A stretch of DNA of 64,000 bases from assembly GCA_002099365.1 (NCBI GenBank), contig MSED01000007.1, positions 1,550,001-1,614,000 of the forward strand, written 5' to 3'. Numbering within the stretch: position 1 is the stretch's first letter; the number at the start of each line of letters is the position of its first letter. The position numbers and the translations under genes are program-made. The notes beneath the pieces are model-generated. The model was not told the DNA's origin. It made no database searches and was given only the letters and a program-made list of their open reading frames with translations. The DNA comes from Phialophora verrucosa. Lineage: Eukaryota > Ascomycota > Eurotiomycetes > Chaetothyriales > Herpotrichiellaceae. Of this stretch, positions 42,228 to 53,937 are shown piece after piece.

Positions 42228-42888
42228 ACCCAGTCGATATGATCTGTTTTTGAATGTGGCATGGATATACCCTTCAGTTTTTGCTTTGCCTGGTCCATTT
42301 AGCGTCGGAGTCTGCAACGAAGTTTCCTCCAGCATCTCGGACTGGGTTTTGGCGTATTTCCCGGCGTGTGCTGGCGCTTGGAAAAGGAGAACAAAATGGA
42401 CAATGACCTTTCACGAATTGATCTGTCTCCTTTGTCGACCTCGCTTGCCGCCCAATAGCATCCATTGCCGCGGTATATCGCATCGGTGGCTGTTGACCCG
42501 AATTGAATGCCGCAAGCCTTGAATGCTGATCGCCTGCAGATCGTCCCTCCACTTCTCCTCGTTTTCTCTCCACATTCTGCGACCAAAGACCGTCCATGGC
42601 CGTCCATACATCCAGGCGAATTGCTTGGCCCACCACGTCATGAAGCTGAATCCAATCGTCGCTGATCTGACTGACTTGAAATGCTACAGAATGCAACGTC
42701 GTGCCGGGGCCGGTGCTGATGGCTCTTCTCGCCTGGGCGGAGACAGACTGTGCTGGATCCTATATATCTCATTGATGATGCTCTGCCGTGAGAGACTGTA
42801 GCACCTCCTGTGCTTCTGACCGTCAAAAGCTCTCGCGCGTTGGTCGAAGTGAACTTACCTTTTACTTGTCGTGATTCCTTCTGAAACC
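42228..42888. other. Intergenic region upstream of FucP-like transporter
   Basis: 660 bp. Several overlapping open frames on both strands have no recognisable product. Presumed 3' UTR of the SH3 gene and promoter of the transporter. Confidence 0.5.
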
Positions 42889-44608
42889 ATGGCGAGAAGG
42901 AAAACAGGCCTCTGGAAACACACCACGCTTAAAGTACGAGATGATGCCGTCACCAAAGCCTCGGAACTGTCGGTTCGCCAGTCGATACTGCCCATCATTC
43001 TCGTGACGACGCTCTACTTTCTCTGGGTAGGTCACCTCTGCGCCGCCTCCTGTCTTGAACTGACCTCTTGGTTCAGGGTTTCGCCTATGGCCTCCTCGAC
43101 ACCCTCAACAAGCACTTCCAAGGCGTGTTGGGCATCTCTCGCGCGCGCTCATCTGGCCTCCAAGCCGCGTACTTTGGCGCCTACCCCTTGGCTTCACTGT
43201 TCTACGCGAACTGGATACTCCGCCATTACAGCTACAAAGCCGTGTTCATGTTCGGCCTGACGCTCTACGGCATAGGCGGCTTGCTCATGTGGCCTGCTGG
43301 CCTGAAGCGTTCGTTTGGCGGCTTTTGTGGTGCCACCTTCATCATCGGGAGCGGGCTCGGGAGTCTCGAGACAGCAGCGAACCCCTTCATCGCCGTGTGC
43401 GGCCCACCGAAATACTCGGAACTGCGCATCAATCTGGCTCAATCGTTCAATGCTGTGGGCACGGTCGTCGGACCCGTCCTCGGCAGCTACGCCTTCTTCA
43501 AGAACACCGAGGACGACCTGCAGAGCCTCAAGAACGTGCAGTGGGTGTACCTCGCCATCGCAATCTTTGTCTTCGTCCTGGCATTTATTTTCTATGTCTC
43601 GCCGATTCCCGAGGTCACGGACGCGGACATGGAGCATCAAGTCAGTGTGACGCACGACGGGTTGGAGGAGAGGAACAAAAGACCGTTTCGGAAACAATAT
43701 GTGAGCATGCTTGGAGGACCACCTTTCTCGTGTCTCGATTGCTTGAGGCTGATGATGCATCCACGCATTCTAGACGGTGTTCCATGCGGCGTTTGCCCAG
43801 TTCTGCTATGTCGGCTCCCAAGTGGCTTTGGCCGGGTATGTCTCCTGACTGGCTTCCTCCTGGCCCCCCAATACCCCTATCCCATCGTTAACGATTTCGG
43901 ACCACAGCTACGCAATCAACTACTTCACCGAGATCTCCGACATTAGCGACGCAACCGGGGCGGCGCTGCTCGCTGGGGCGCAAGGCTGTTTCGCCGTCGG
44001 CCGTTTCTCCGGCTCCTTCCTCATGCGCTTCATCCGCCCGCGGTACATCTTCCTCTTCTACATGACTTCGGTCATTGCATTCTGTAGCGCGGCCATTACG
44101 GAGAGGCGGAATACCGGGATAGCCATGTTTATGCTCACGCTATTCTTCGAAAGCGTGTGCTTTCCCACAATTGTGGCACTGGGGATTCGGGGCCAGGGTC
44201 GGCATACAAAAAGGGCAGCCGGGTGGATCGTCGGTATGTTCTTGATCTCTTCCTCCCGTTCCACTAGCTGCTGCAGCTGTCTCGGATGCTAATATGGCTT
44301 CAGGCGGTGTCAGCGGGGGTGCTGCTGTACCACCGCTCCTGGGAGCCACGGCCGACTGGCGCAATTCGACGCCCTTTGCTTTTGTGGTTCCGGTGTGTTT
44401 CTTCATTGCTGCATGGACATATCCCCTGTGCGTCAATTTCATAGATTACTACCGGATCCCGGCGGACGCAATTGGAAACAGTCCCGTTGGGCTGCAGGGA
44501 GAAGGTGGGAGGGACGAAGAAGGGAGACGCAGTGAAGCTGAGAAGGAAGGCGTCGTGCAGGTGGAGCGGGGCGGACCAGCCGAGACGGAGAGGATAGAGA
44601 AGGAGTGA
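42889..44608 (+). CDS. MFS sugar transporter, FucP/fucose-H+ symporter (FHS) family
   Basis: Twelve-helix plasma-membrane transporter related to bacterial L-fucose and glucose/galactose permeases. The start at 42889 (MARRKTGLWKHTTLK) leads to ILPIILVTTLYFLW. An intron then joins GFAYGLLDTLNKHFQ, the family signature at the end of TM1. Further blocks are GLQAAYFGAYPLAS, GSGLGSLETAANPFIAVCGP, RINLAQSFNAVGTVVGPVLG, YAINYFTEISD, GCFAVGRFSGSFLMRFI, then GGVSGGAAVPPLLG. About four introns are needed, near 43027-43076, 43702-43773, 43836-43909 and 44230-44304. A charged cytosolic tail rich in Glu, Gly and Arg ends the protein. The substrate is probably a hexose or deoxyhexose. Confidence 0.9.
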
Positions 44609-44809
44609 GTGAGAGAGAGTCCAAGTCGCCAGTCCGGGTCGAAGGTTCTGGTTGTGTGCCGGTGGACTGTCGAGAAGTCGTTTTGCTCGTTCGGCGCACA
44701 GCAGGAACGTGCTCCGTAGTTGAACCCAGGGATTCGATTTGTGCTTTGTGTTTTCGTAACCTCATTTCCGTAGGCCGTGGTCCGGCGTCTCGAAAAGAAA
44801 CTTTCCTCG

Positions 44810-45628
44810 TCATAATAACTCGAGCTCTCCGCGCTCGACTCCCTTCTGGACATCCCTCCATCTGACCAGCCAGGTCTCCCCTCTCCTCATCCTCAGCCCG
44901 ACATTCGCACCTTCGTCGTTTCCCGAATCCCTCGCGTCGTCCAGATCCCTATCATTGCTCCATGTCCCTTCCGTCAAACACCGCACCACCACGGCCTTGC
45001 TTACATCTGGCCCCTCGACCATTGCGACTCCACCGCTTGAATCGTCTAATCGCCTCAAGCCCTGCGGGAACGCGTTGAGAAAGCTACTCTCGTACAGCTC
45101 GCCCAACAAGGCCTGATGATGCCGCAGGAAAGCGACCTCGGACTGAGACAACGTCGCACTCGTCCTGCCCTCCGAGTTCAACTGCTGCGCGAGGTAATGC
45201 GTCGCGTACTTGGTGATCTTGGCCAGCCGCTGCCGCAACAGACTCCGGACGAGAAACTGCGTCCGCGACAGATCGGTCTGCAAGATCGCGAGCACGAGAT
45301 TGGCATTCTGCATGCCCCCTTGAGGACCTTGCTTTGCGCGGGTGCCGTTGGTCGCGGCCGTGTAGAAGTCGTCGTCGCCCATTCCGCTGGCGAGGTCCTC
45401 GATGCGCGATATTTGGGCCTGCACGCGGGACATGACGCGCGTCATCAGGTCGGTCGGGTATGGTAGTAGGTCCGGGGCGCAGCGCTCGGACTGCCATGCC
45501 CGGGTAAGGAGTTGGTGGTCGGTGAAGGCGTCGGTGTCGGTGGATGAGTAGTGTTGTTGGGATGAGGAGGAGGCGTGGTTCTGGGAGCGCGAGACGTCGG
45601 CGAGGATGTCGGAGATGTCGATGTCCAT
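44810..45628 (-). CDS. SLD5: GINS complex subunit Sld5
   Basis: Essential subunit of the GINS tetramer, which forms the CMG replicative helicase with Cdc45 and MCM2-7. Intron-free, 272 residues from ATG 45628 (MDIDISDILADVSRS). The helical A domain covers LLTRAWQSERCAPDLLPYPTD through NLVLAILQTDLSRTQFLVRS and YATHYL. The C-terminal beta-rich B domain ends in GLRMRRGETWLVRWRDVQ and VERGELELL, as in family members. It is somewhat longer than human SLD5 because of a Ser/Gln-rich N-terminal insert and a Gly/Arg loop. It converges on the transporter gene. Confidence 0.95.
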   Translation of the reverse strand: MDIDISDILADVSRSQNHASSSSQQHYSSTDTDAFTDHQLLTRAWQSERCAPDLLPYPTDLMTRVMSRVQAQISRIEDLASGMGDDDFYTAATNGTRAKQGPQGGMQNANLVLAILQTDLSRTQFLVRSLLRQRLAKITKYATHYLAQQLNSEGRTSATLSQSEVAFLRHHQALLGELYESSFLNAFPQGLRRLDDSSGGVAMVEGPDVSKAVVVRCLTEGTWSNDRDLDDARDSGNDEGANVGLRMRRGETWLVRWRDVQKGVERGELELL

Positions 45629-46672
45629 GGCTTTTGCCGCGATAAGGGCGGTGAAGTACCCAGGCTCGTGTTCGCGCTGTCAACAATCTAAGCTTGTGTT
45701 TTCACAGTATCGGAATAGCCCGAGTTGTTCGCGTGGCTATCTTGGACGGTGTGGCTGGGACAATATTTCTGTCTACACCAATACGCCCTGTTGGCGGAAT
45801 TCGCGTTCAACCTTTCTTTGCTGGGTGTCGCTGCACTGATACATACATCTGCTCAGATCACTCTAGCATTTGCAGTTCTCTCGCCTCTCACTTTCACGTC
45901 ACCAAAGCGAAAGACGCGTCTGACCCCGCGTTGAAAAGGGGCTCGGGTCTTGGCAAGAACGCAAAAGAAAGAACTGCTCCCCGGCTTTTATGAACACTCA
46001 TTTTACTTGAATTCGGCAAGCCTTCATCCTGACCTGGTCCACTATATGCAGCGCCAGCCAGGGCCTGGAGTTGCGGGTGACACTAATTAAAGAACAGTCT
46101 GTGTGACTGACCGCATTGAGAACTCTTGCTCTCTCGCACGCAGAAGAGTGCTACCAGTTATGGTCTATATACCCTCCGTCTATCGCCCTAGGAGGGCCTG
46201 TCTTATATAGGCAGGCAGCGGGTTCGATATTTCGAGACCCTTCCAGGACAACGTCGGCCTTTAGACCCCATCTGTACATTTTGTTTCGCGGTGGAATCGG
46301 ATCTAATGTTAGTTACTGTAAGAAGAGCTTACATTTCATGCCTTGGCTATCAGCACCCGCTAAGCCGCCTGTGGACCGTCCCTCCCCTCGAAAAGTATTC
46401 AATATGGCCTGGCTACTTCTTCTATCTCGGGCAATATTGGAGACTAGACCTGTCGAAGAGCGATTCGAGGACGGACGCGACAGGTTGCCAAGTGGTGAAA
46501 GAGAATGTCTCGTCCCACCTACCGCACCCTCAAAAGACTCATAGATCAGGGCGAGGCGGGTCAGGACGGTGCCAATGATCGTTGCGGCGATACATGTGAC
46601 GGGTTTTCTCGGTGTTGCCGCCACTCATTGATGAAGGGGAGAGTTGGCTCCTGTCGGACCAATCTGAAGACA
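45629..46672. other. Intergenic region between SLD5 and HET gene
   Basis: About 1 kb. Open frames at 46116-46544 and 46291-46578 show no family signature. No repeats, tRNA or palindromes of note were seen. Holds the SLD5 promoter and the HET gene 3' flank. Confidence 0.5.
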
Positions 46673-48343
46673 TCACTTCGTCCAGTCAAGATATACTTGG
46701 TGGTAAGGCGACTCGTCCGGGGGTGTCACAAGTTGCACCGACACCGATATATCGTATGCCGCAAGTGAGATGCGATCAGATTGTTCCTCGCCCCCGTTGC
46801 TGGCTTTAACTGCCTCGATCGCCAAGGCTTCCTTACCTCTGAACATGGTAGTATTTAGGCCCTGCCACATATCGGTGCTGACGATCCTCACCGACGCAAT
46901 TGAAGGATCTCGTTTCCTCTCATCGCCTACCTGAATGACCAGAACAAAGTAGTCGAAGGTGGGGTTGCTCTCGTAGGTTCCCGGAGCAAATTCAATGTGC
47001 ATGTGACGATCGGATGCCATCTCTACAAGAAACTGGCTCGCCGAGATGTCCCAGCTAGTCCTAGGATGTACTGCTCGAATGTGCCAGTACCTTCGGTCCA
47101 ACCTTGCCCAGGGCTTCCAACGCAGACGCACTGCATAACGCTCCCACAGAGCCAGCCTTTGTGCCAGCGATGCAGTGAGGTCATGAAGAATGCACACCGC
47201 CTCGTCGAATGGCTGGGTAACGGACCGCTTTCGGAACGCTTCGAGCCGTTCTGGACTATCGTCGAGGCGAACAAAAAGCCCGGGGCCTATTTTCTGGAGA
47301 CGGATTTGCCTCCATTTACCTCCCTTACCCCGAGACGAAGGATCACGATAGTTGAGGGCTAAGAGGTAGTGGTGGCGGTATCCTGGCACCGCACCCTGGT
47401 ATCGGAGTTTTGCATTCGGGAACAAGACGCCTTGGTTCGTGAGAGAAAATTGTGTGCTCAATCTGCTGCCAAGCTGGCTATTGTTTTCGCCGCCATCGTG
47501 AAAAGATGTGCCGACAAAGCCTGAAGGTGATGCAGCCAAAATGGGCATGAAGCCCGATGCTGCCGCTTCCCCGGTCCAGGCGAAGATGGAAAGATCGTTG
47601 TACTTTCGAATGACTTCTTCTTGCAGTCGAATGAAGGCGTTTGATCCTTCTCCATAAAGCATTGGCATATTGACGCGGAGGATGCCTAGAAGGCTGTACG
47701 ACATGTCCTCAACCCTGGTCGTATGACGCTTGGCTATCCAGGATATTCGTACCGCAATTGGAAAATCATGTATTTTCTTCCTCGGGGGCGTGCCTAGGAC
47801 TGCCACGGGGACCCCGGTGATTTCCGAGGTCAGCTGTCTGAGCATGCTCCTCGTCCCGATTTCCTGCCACTGTCTGTTCAAAAACCGTAGCTGTTGTGGC
47901 ACAAGTAGTTCTTGCAGACACCACCCGCGAGTAAACCAGCGACATTTCCGGAAATGGTCCCTAAATTGAGCCTCCGACGGAGTGATATCAGCAACATCGA
48001 GCGCGAAGTCGCTCAGGTATGCATAGCAGATTTCAGAGCGCTGGTACCAGCCAAACATGGAATTGATAGTCTCCGTCAGCTCTGCACTGCTCGCTTTATC
48101 GATGCAGCAAGTGTCAACCCAGGCGTAGTGGTATCCGTCCTTCAGCGCCAGCTCGCAAGTCGTGACGATTTTGCGATATCCGGGTTTGCTCGTGATTCCG
48201 ACGTTCTGAATCTCTCTCGCTTGGGTGAATCCCTGGAAGGACACCTCGCCATCTCCCCACGTATGCGAGAGAATGGCGTAGGCAGGAATGTCATCGCCGT
48301 AGAACAATTCTAACGCCAGGGTAGTCGTGTTGATGAGCCACAT
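46673..48343 (-). CDS. HET-domain protein (heterokaryon incompatibility type)
   Basis: Member of the large fungal HET family, which triggers cell death or growth arrest when unlike nuclei fuse. Intron-free, about 556 residues from ATG 48343 (MWLINTTTLALELF, the usual HET start); an in-frame ATG at 48367 is less likely. The HET domain (about residues 20-180) shows YAILSHTWGDGEVSFQ, YHYAWVDTCCIDKASS and ELTETINSMFGWYQRS, then CYAYLSD and WFTRGWCLQELLVP with RVEDMSYSLLGILRVNMPML. The C-terminal part has no NACHT or ankyrin motifs that I can see. Such genes are often strain-variable. The specificity partner is unknown. Confidence 0.93.
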   Translation of the reverse strand: MWLINTTTLALELFYGDDIPAYAILSHTWGDGEVSFQGFTQAREIQNVGITSKPGYRKIVTTCELALKDGYHYAWVDTCCIDKASSAELTETINSMFGWYQRSEICYAYLSDFALDVADITPSEAQFRDHFRKCRWFTRGWCLQELLVPQQLRFLNRQWQEIGTRSMLRQLTSEITGVPVAVLGTPPRKKIHDFPIAVRISWIAKRHTTRVEDMSYSLLGILRVNMPMLYGEGSNAFIRLQEEVIRKYNDLSIFAWTGEAAASGFMPILAASPSGFVGTSFHDGGENNSQLGSRLSTQFSLTNQGVLFPNAKLRYQGAVPGYRHHYLLALNYRDPSSRGKGGKWRQIRLQKIGPGLFVRLDDSPERLEAFRKRSVTQPFDEAVCILHDLTASLAQRLALWERYAVRLRWKPWARLDRRYWHIRAVHPRTSWDISASQFLVEMASDRHMHIEFAPGTYESNPTFDYFVLVIQVGDERKRDPSIASVRIVSTDMWQGLNTTMFRGKEALAIEAVKASNGGEEQSDRISLAAYDISVSVQLVTPPDESPYHQVYLDWTK

Positions 48344-49066
48344 ATTTCGCTTTGGACGGAACATCAATTCTTAAGGGTCGGAAATCCAAACGAAAGGAGC
48401 GAGCAACTAGGACTTGTGCAACGGTGTCTTCAGCTCTGTGATCACTTCGTATTGTTCATCGTGTTGTCTAGTGAAGTCAGGTACGCAGTAAGATACTGTA
48501 AGTTCGAAGTGAACGAACGAGCCAAAGTGTGCGACTACAGCCCCGCGCCTCCTGTATCGGATTCCCCATCCATTAGGATACGCTTAAACTGCACAGCACA
48601 ATGCCATGCTACTGTACGTGCTATGTCCAGCTTAGCTTGGCCGGATTCGAGGATGATCTTGGACCTTTGACACTTTAGTGATTGCGCGCTCATTGCGCAT
48701 ACCTTCAGAGCTGTTCCGCCTCTCTTCAAAGCATCTTTGAGCTTGAGGAACTCGATTGTGATGGCGTTGGTCGTCAGTGTGTCAAGAATGAAAGAGACCA
48801 TTCAACCAGGCCGTGACTTGACGTTCACCCTCTCCTGAACACCATTTCATGGCTGCTTGGATCCACGCAGCTCACTCATTCCAATGTCCTTTAAACCAGA
48901 TGAATGGATCTGGCAGAGACGTCGAATTAATGCCGCAGACCTTGCCAACCTCGAGAGCTCATGAAAGAGAGACCGCCTGAGTGACTACTTCGACTCTATA
49001 ATAGCATTCGTACCGGTACATAATAACTGCCTCGCAGGACACAACTGCATAGACCTCCCTTCGAAT
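48344..49066. other. Intergenic region between HET and RTG2 genes
   Basis: About 720 bp with the HET promoter on one side and the RTG2 3' flank on the other. No supported coding region or repeat. Confidence 0.5.
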
Positions 49067-50979
49067 CTAGATCAAGTCCCTCTCAATCTCGACTACAATC
49101 GGCACTCCATAGCCACGTTCGCCGCCGACTCGGTTCTTCTTCTTGCCCACCTTCTCAACGTCGTTGACCAGCGAGTTCAGGGCCATCGGACAGGTCATCG
49201 GGTCGTCACGCCGGCAGTGCAACTTCAAAGCCACACCCTGACTTAGACCCTTTTTGCCCAGGCCATCAGCCCAGCGCGCCGAGAACTTCAATCGTGGATG
49301 TTTCGCATCGACATGGCCGGCAGGGTACACAGTGCCAACCAAGACTGCCAACGCGCCAAGGTAGTTTGCCCAGAAGCCTTCCTGGTGCGTCAGGGTCGCG
49401 TAGAGACGAGCTCTAAAGTTGTCGTGCGGAGGCGGAACGTCGGCATTCCACCGCCCACAGAGCGTCAGAGCGAGGATGGCTCGATCCGCATGGGAAACTC
49501 CGTGTGCGGACGCGAGGACTCCGGTTATGGGAGCGTGTAAGGCTGACAATGAGCGAGTTTCTTTTGGCAGCGGCAGGTGTAGGTACATCATGTCTGCAAT
49601 TGCTCTCACGAAGGAGGGAGTGAAGGCTGGAGGTAATGAGCGGTCAAGGTTGTTGACGCCCGGAAGCCCGTCCCATAAAAGAGCGGCGATATCAGCTGCG
49701 GAGGAAGTGGCGTACTGTGCCGTTGCAGCTTCAAGTGGATCAAGAGCTTTTATCGGGGCGTCCAGAGTGTCGAACAGGAACCCTTCGCGCACTCCACCTT
49801 GACAAAACCGGACTTGTTGGATCATAGGCAGTGCGTCGACGAGCACATTGACCAGGAACGCCACCGCGGGGACCTGCTCGGCGCGACGTTTAGAGATTCG
49901 GAAAACAGACTCCTCGGCCGCGAGAGTGGTCATCTCGGCAGTCTGTTGAAACTCGCGCTTCGCGACACAAAACCCGTTGATAATGGGAATTGGGTAGGGA
50001 GAGACCCGATGCTGAGACATGAGCAGATAGCCCCATCCCCGAAATCCGCCGCCAGAAAGATACAAAGTGAGCCCGCCGTGTTTAGCTTTGTGCTGTAAAG
50101 TGTCGGGAAGGTCAAGGTCCTCGTAGGCTTGTCTGAACTCCGCTTTCATTTCGTCCGCCAGTACGGCACGGGGAGAAAAGGCAGGAGAATGCAAGTGGCC
50201 CTGGTGACCCGGGGGTGGCGAGTTGGAGAGCTCTGCAAGTCGCCGGGTCATGGCGGCCGCGCCGTAGGGAAAGGAGATACTGCCTTTCGAGCTGGTCTGG
50301 ATGTGGCCATCTTTGGCAACCATCCAGGTGATTTGCGTGCTTCCTCCTTCCCACCACGGTCAGCGTTAGTCCATCCATGTTGTCAAGATGGGTCAGGGCA
50401 CACCTCCTAAATCCATTACTAGGCCTTCGACAGTTGCGAAGCTGCTCGCTACACCCATGGCCCCTATTCTTCCCTCGGCCTCCTTCGGCAGCATGTCAAC
50501 ATCCCAGCCTGTCGCATCTTTGATCTGGCGACGGTAGTCCACGGAGTTCTCTGCGGTCCTGGTGGCTTCGGTAGCTAGGACCCTGATATTGGTCGCGGGG
50601 ACGCCAAAGTCGGCACAGGCGGTCTTGAACTTGTTCAATGAGATAAGGACTTCATCGATGGTTTCTTGTGGGATTGGACCCTTGACACCGGTAGAATACT
50701 GCGCGTCAAACAGCGAGATGCCCTCGCGATCTTGGTAGACCGTTGGTAGAGACCGGGCCGACGAAGGTGACAGATCTGTGATGGAGAAGCGGATGCCATT
50801 GCTTTTACTCGTAGCCCACGGTCAGCCGACTGAGCGTACATGTACAGGAGATGAGTGCGACCATACCTTCCCATGTCAACCAAGCCATAGAGGCTGCTTG
50901 GCGACGGCGTGCGTAGCATTGTCAAAGGAGGGGCGCCGGCTAACTTTTCCGGGACTTCGGCAACACGGTACAAAGGCAC
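49067..50979 (-). CDS. RTG2: Rtg2-like retrograde regulator (Ppx/GppA phosphatase family)
   Basis: ASKHA-fold protein of the exopolyphosphatase/guanosine pentaphosphatase family. Yeast Rtg2 senses mitochondrial state and frees Rtg1/Rtg3. Three exons: the first ends in SLYGLVDMG, and an intron near 50794-50858 joins SNGIRFSITDLSPSSAR, completing the phosphate-1 motif VDMGSNGIRF. Then come VLATEATRTAENSVDYRR, GWDVDMLPKEAEGRIGAMG, GLVMDLGG and, after an intron near 50323-50400, GSTQITWM (phosphate-2). The C-terminal half has LTLYLSGGGFRGWGYLL and a long helical region. The start could be 50979 or 50919 (MLRTPSPSSLYG). The family is well supported. Confidence 0.92.
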
Positions 50980-51384
50980 AAAGGCAGCGTCGCTTGAAAG
51001 GAGCTGGAATCGTTTATCCTCTTCTTTCCTCGCAACTCGAAAGGGCTAATCATGGCAAACAGGACGCCGGCAATGAAGCGAAACCAAGCCACCAGTGAGT
51101 TGCAAGCAGAAGAAATCTCTGTCAAGCGGAGCTGCGTCCTCGTATTCTTACAGGTTCGCGCGTGCACGTGGGATGTTGTTTACGCTCTGCAATCGTTCTT
51201 TGAGCGCCTTGAGCGACTTGAGCAAATCAGTAAAGTACACTTCGTGGGGCCAGCGTGTGCCAGAAGTCATCTTGTTAAAACCGCGTCGCGCAATGATGAA
51301 TCTTCCTCGATAAAGATGCAGGGAAGCCTCTTTTACTCCCTGAAACCCGCCGAAATAATCTCAGAACACCAAGTCGAACTCGTC

Positions 51385-53536
51385 CTACGAGATGTCCTCG
51401 TCCTCTGTATGAAATGCGTCTCCGAAAGCCGAGCCCTCCATGTTTTCCAAGTTTAGATCTTCGTCGTTGCCGTAGCTTGCGAGCGCGTCACCAGCCGTGT
51501 CCACCTCAACATTGTCGAAATCGCCTCCCATGTCAAAATCGGGTGTGTTCAATTGTGCATCTTGGTTCAGCTGAGCTTGCGGTTGTGGTGGAAGTTCGGT
51601 ATCCCTACCGCTGGCGTGTTCAGCAGTCTCTTCTGTGCCAGATTGCACCTGATCTTGTTCACCCTCAGCCTGTATCCCTGAGATATCGTCGTTCTGATCT
51701 CCGTCCTCGCTGATCATCACCCACTCCTGGTCTACGTCATCAACAGGACCATCCATACCATCCATGTTTACGTCTGTCCCAGCGTTCTCCAGTTGTGGAA
51801 GGTTCTCACCGTCTGGATTGGCATCCGGTTGAGGTGGCTGTTCCGCGACAACGGGTTGACTTGGTTCTGCGGTGGATGGATGAATTTCCCCTGTTCCATC
51901 TACCCCTTCAGCAGCTGCGGGTGCTGGCTGATTCGGTGTCTGCGGCACTCCGGCCGGAGTAGGAGTCTCCTCCTGCCCAGGTTTCTGCTCTTGCGCAATG
52001 CTTGCTGGCGGCTGTGGCTGGGCGGAATGTGGAATTTGGGGGTTTGCCGCCATAGCAGGGTTGACTGCGCTCTGAACTCGAGGAACGGTAGGAGTCGGGG
52101 GTTCAACTGGAGCTGGACTGTTCGGCTTCCGCTCCTCTAACCCACCCTTTGATATGAGCGTCACGGTGGTGGTCTTTGTCAGCTTTTGACCCATGTCTGA
52201 TTCTACAGTGCCCATGATCTCGTCGATTGCATCAGGTGCTGCAGTCTCGGTAGTCCCATTTGTTGTGTCCTTGGAAATACTCCGTCTCTCTGGCACATTA
52301 GACACTGTGCGCAGCTTTTTCTCCGCTGTCGTCAAGGTCGTGGAGCGGCGTAATTTCTCCATCCGTCGGGTGTGCTTCTTCCTCATTTCCTCCAGTTCCG
52401 CTTGCATCGCTACCAGCTTAGCTGATGCTCGCTTGATGAAGTCGTCAGCCTGACCAGAAGCCATTTTGCCCACCCGCGGTGGTGGACCTGTGGTCTGCTC
52501 CCTCGTCGCGGCTACTGGCGCATCAAAGAAATCTTTAGTCAACTCTTCGAGCTGCCCTTTCCGTCCAAAGCCAAGATCACTGGGGATGATGGACAACGTG
52601 GGGTATGGCGACTCGATAATCTCCTCCATCCACTCATGGTGTTGTTCATACCGGACGCGACTGATATCCCGAGGCGTCATGAAATCCAGCAGGTCTCCGC
52701 GGGAGACGTCTTCCTCCTCTTCCAACGTCGCCTCTTGCGCAATACTCGCGCCTCTCCTGTGGCCGGCACCTGGAGGGATTTGTCCCTGGGCAGTCGCTCT
52801 GGCCACCCCGGGAGGGAGATGGATAACTGGCCAGTTCGATCGATCGTGAAGCATGAATTCTTTTCTCGGCAATTGACCTTGGCTCTGTATCACTCTGCGC
52901 TGTTGCATCAGCGCATGGACGTGCGGCAGAATTGGGATGCTTGCGGCAGGAACATGGTCGCGCGCTGAGGCCTTGGAGTAGTGGGTCAGCCATAAGCTGG
53001 GATCGGGATTGGGCAGCCCGTGGGCTAGGTTGCCTGGAAGAAGCCGGTATCGTCGCCTGCAGTGAGTCGCCATCGCTTCACCCGATGCTCGGTAGCCCGC
53101 TCTTTGCAGAAGCATTTCGAGAGTCTATGTTGACGCCATTAGCCGTGTTTGCAGTAGCTTCTCGTGCCACCTACATATCCCCTGACTTCGGATTTGTAAA
53201 CATGTTCCACATCTGCCCAGATGAAGCCATCGCTTGCATAGCTCGTGCCTAGATATTCAAGCGGTTGCCATTCAAGAATCAACGTGCCGTCCGGAGGAGT
53301 GTCGATGAACTGCCATTGCATCGGCTGGAGGTCGCGCACGATCTTCTGCGCCTCCAGGAGGTAGTTGACAATCGTATCGACAGCAGGATTGCTGGTGATG
53401 GGATAGCGATACTTGGAAACGAGATGCAGGTGCGGTAACTATTCGAATGATTCAGTTGTGGCCAGGGTGTTGGCACTTTTCAACTCACCAGCTGCGCCGG
53501 AACTCCGGCCGCAGGGTCCTTCATCATTTGATTCAT
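51385..53536 (-). CDS. ssr4: SWI/SNF and RSC complex subunit Ssr4 (DUF1750)
   Basis: Fungal-specific subunit shared by the SWI/SNF and RSC chromatin-remodelling complexes, described in fission yeast. The model starts at ATG 53536 (MNQMMKDPAAGVPAQL). Introns near 53439-53487 and 53110-53200 connect LPHLHLVSKYRYPIT, YLLEAQKIVRDLQPMQWQFI, TLILEWQPL and GTSYASDGFIWADVEH, then the exon with GYRASGEAMATHCRRRYRLL and PDPSLWLTHY. This N-terminal third is the DUF1750 domain. The middle has a coiled-coil-like segment (DDFIKRASAKLVAMQAELEE, MRKKHTRRMEKLRR). The C-terminal half is a disordered Pro/Gln/Asp/Glu-rich tail ending in HTEDEDIS. About 690 residues. Confidence 0.9.
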
Positions 53537-53937
53537 CTCGAAGAGCAGCAGCTGGGAGGATATCTGAGCGTCCTGACTGCAGCAGGACTGGACTTCTCAA
53601 AGGTGTTGATAGGCCGGCATTGCGAATGCGACAGGAAAAGTGATGCGCGACTCAAACGCGACCGATTGGCTTCATCCAATTGAGGCTCACGAGGCTGTGG
53701 CTTGGCATTCTCAGCCTCGTCTTGCACTTTCTGATGGCAGTGCAGTGACCGTTATTTGTGCGAAATGCACTGTACTAATGGCTATGGGGTACCAATTGTT
53801 CTCAACAACCACGGAGCAGCGTTGTACGCGAAATAACTAACTCTACGGCATTGCTACCTCGCTTCAACCGGTCCGTGTCAATCAATTGAACAGAACTCAA
53901 CATACGCGGTACAAGGGGTCCACCCATCCTCCCAATC

